Positions 6,232 to 7,337 of a DNA stretch of 7,337 bases are shown one piece after another. The position numbers and the translations under genes are program-made. Position 1 is the first letter of the stretch. Every line of letters begins with the position of its first letter. The notes under the pieces are model-generated. The model worked only from the letters and a program-made list of their open reading frames with translations, ran no database searches and had not been told where the DNA came from. Source of the stretch: SP202 sp036339395 (GTDB taxonomy: Bacteria; Planctomycetota; Phycisphaerae; Phycisphaerales; SM1A02). Location of the stretch: the NCBI GenBank assembly GCA_036339395.1, contig JAYZBD010000095.1, positions 1 to 7,337 on the forward strand, read 5' to 3'.

Positions 6232-6903
6232 ATGAAGGTTGTTATCGATACCTACAACGCACTGCACGTGACTGGGATCCTCCCGCCTGAACTGGCTGGA
6301 CTTGATGCCCCCGGGCTGGTCGACCTCATGTCCCGTGGCAGGTGGAGCCGGAACCAGGTGCTTCTCGTCTGTGACGGTGTGCTTCCAAGGGGCCATCGGG
6401 ACATCAGGCGTGGAGGTATTGGCACCATCCACTCCGGGGCCGACAAGGAAGCGGATGACATCATTGAAGAGATCATTGCACGCAGCGATGCCCCTTCGAG
6501 CATGCTCGTCATCAGTTCGGATCAGCGTGTTGTACGTGCAGCAAGGAAACGCAAGTGCCATACGATGTCCTCCGAGGTGTTTCTTCGCACACTCACCCAT
6601 GACCATGAAAAGGCGAGTCATCGACGGAAAAACCGCAAGGATGCGCCGCGGCCTGCTGGCAAACTCAGTCGCAAGTCGGTTGAGGATTGGCGCACCCAGT
6701 TCGACATCGATGAGGATGACATTGCTGAATTCACCCAGTTGGAGGATGCCTCCCGGGCACCGGTGAAGAACACGAATGACCATGTCCATCAAGTTCGACC
6801 ACCCTCACCAGGAACACCATCGGTACATGCAGAACCCCCACTGCCCGATCACATCATCGAGGAAGCCATGCGCATGCTCGAGGAAGAAGAGACTCAGGGA
6901 TAG
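6232..6903 (+). CDS. NYN-domain (YacP-like) putative ribonuclease
   Basis: Residues 1-120 look like a NYN/PIN-fold nuclease domain of the YacP type. The acidic sites expected for metal binding are present: D6 and N9 in VIDTYNALHV, D48 in LLVCDGV, D71, D75 and D76 in SGADKEADDIIEEI, and D97 in VISSDQRVVRAA. Relatives such as Bacillus Rae1 cleave RNA, so a cytoplasmic endoribonuclease role is likely but not proven. After the domain come a basic stretch (HRRKNRKDAPRP, 130-141), a VEDWRTQFDI motif (150-159), a Pro-rich linker and a C-terminal acidic helix (203-219). The total of 223 exceeds the roughly 170 of Bacillus YacP. The start is firm: TAG lies in frame directly before the ATG, and AAGGAG (6217-6222) is 9 nt upstream. 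The gene is divergent from rpsU and convergent with pdxH, overlapping it by 10 bp. Confidence 0.85.
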   Translation: MKVVIDTYNALHVTGILPPELAGLDAPGLVDLMSRGRWSRNQVLLVCDGVLPRGHRDIRRGGIGTIHSGADKEADDIIEEIIARSDAPSSMLVISSDQRVVRAARKRKCHTMSSEVFLRTLTHDHEKASHRRKNRKDAPRPAGKLSRKSVEDWRTQFDIDEDDIAEFTQLEDASRAPVKNTNDHVHQVRPPSPGTPSVHAEPPLPDHIIEEAMRMLEEEETQG

Positions 6904-7337
6904 AGAGGCTGGATGTCCCATCCCTCGGGCGTGGCACGGTACAGAACACGGTCATGCAGCCGTGCCTCACGACCTTGCCAGAACTCGACGGTCTCGAGCG
7001 CAACCCGGTACCCGTACCAGTGTGGTGGTCGGGGGACATCACCACCTTCGAAACGCAGTTCCATGTCGGCATAGGCCTGCGTGACGGCTTCACGACTCGG
7101 GCATGGCCTTGACTGCTGACTTGCCCAGGCTCCCAATTGGCTTTCACGACTGCGTGTTGCAAAGTAGGCGTCCGCATCAGCATCATCAACACGAGCCACC
7201 ACGCCCTCGATGCGGATCTGCCGTCCTAGTTCATCCCAGTGAAACAGCAGTGAGGCCCTGGGATTCACCGCAAGCTCCAGGCCCTTGCGACTTTCGCTGT
7301 TGGTATAGAACACCGCACCCCTTGCATCGAATCCCTT
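6894..7337 (-). CDS. pdxH: Pyridoxamine 5'-phosphate oxidase PdxH, N-terminal part missing
   Basis: PdxH is the FMN-dependent oxidase that converts pyridoxine or pyridoxamine 5'-phosphate to pyridoxal 5'-phosphate, the last step of vitamin B6 synthesis and salvage, in the cytoplasm. The frame is open to the right edge, so 147 residues of about 200-220 are present and the start lies outside. Family motifs in order are KGFDARGAVFYTNSESRKG (FMN-phosphate contacts), LFHWDELGRQIRIEGVV, SRESQLGAWASQQS, RPPHWYGYRV, and the C-terminal FWQGREARLHDRVLYR with the substrate-binding R-x-H; the product ends in IQPLYP. The GTG at 7313, inside GAVFYTN, is not the start because conserved residues precede it. 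The last 10 bp overlap the end of the NYN gene on the other strand, leaving no room for a terminator between them. Confidence 0.95.
   Translation of the reverse strand, partial: KGFDARGAVFYTNSESRKGLELAVNPRASLLFHWDELGRQIRIEGVVARVDDADADAYFATRSRESQLGAWASQQSRPCPSREAVTQAYADMELRFEGGDVPRPPHWYGYRVALETVEFWQGREARLHDRVLYRATPEGWDIQPLYP

Noticed and set aside
6055..6792. Minus-strand open frame of 245 codons opposite the NYN gene
   Set aside because: It is antisense to a recognised gene with firm start and ribosome binding site, resembles no family I know, and also covers the promoter region.
6911..6923. GGATG-TCC-CATCC hairpin as a terminator after the NYN gene
   Set aside because: The stem is short, has no T-run and lies inside pdxH coding sequence.
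7311..7313. GTG at 7313 as the start of pdxH
   Set aside because: Conserved PdxH residues KGFDARGA continue upstream in frame to the window edge, so the gene is simply cut.

Overview
The window is a compact, GC-rich bacterial chromosome segment of housekeeping genes. I see no phage, insertion-sequence, CRISPR or defence genes and no RNA genes. The short cytoplasmic PQQ-like repeat protein, the enlarged membrane pyrophosphatase, and a bS21 protein with a long Gly/Arg tail suggest Planctomycetota, perhaps Phycisphaerae-like. That placement is inference from protein style and could be wrong.

Positions 1-5532 hold five minus-strand genes that look like one transcription unit. In order of transcription they are hppA (membrane pyrophosphatase, GTG start), rsfS (ribosome silencing factor, 14 bp later), an exported two-part alpha/beta hydrolase (40 bp later), a 115-residue PQQ-like repeat protein (8 bp overlap) and trmB (4 bp ATGA overlap, cut by the left edge of the window). 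Upstream of hppA lie a 192-bp gap with a perfect 8-bp hairpin and then rpsU (ribosomal protein bS21), also on the minus strand.

Positions 6028-6231 form a divergent promoter region between rpsU and a plus-strand gene for a NYN-domain (YacP-like) putative ribonuclease. It contains a 13-bp perfect inverted repeat, a 12-bp palindrome and plausible promoters in both directions. The NYN gene meets pdxH (pyridoxamine 5'-phosphate oxidase, minus strand, cut by the right edge) tail to tail with a 10-bp overlap.

Most of the recognisable functions concern translation and RNA (bS21, RsfS, TrmB, the NYN protein), next to a pyrophosphate-driven ion pump. The main oddities are a roughly 127-residue extra domain predicted to face the periplasm in HppA, a second extra segment in a cytoplasmic loop of HppA, the 14-glycine tract of bS21, and the symmetric repeats in the divergent promoter region. 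I did not find a clearly new multi-gene system.
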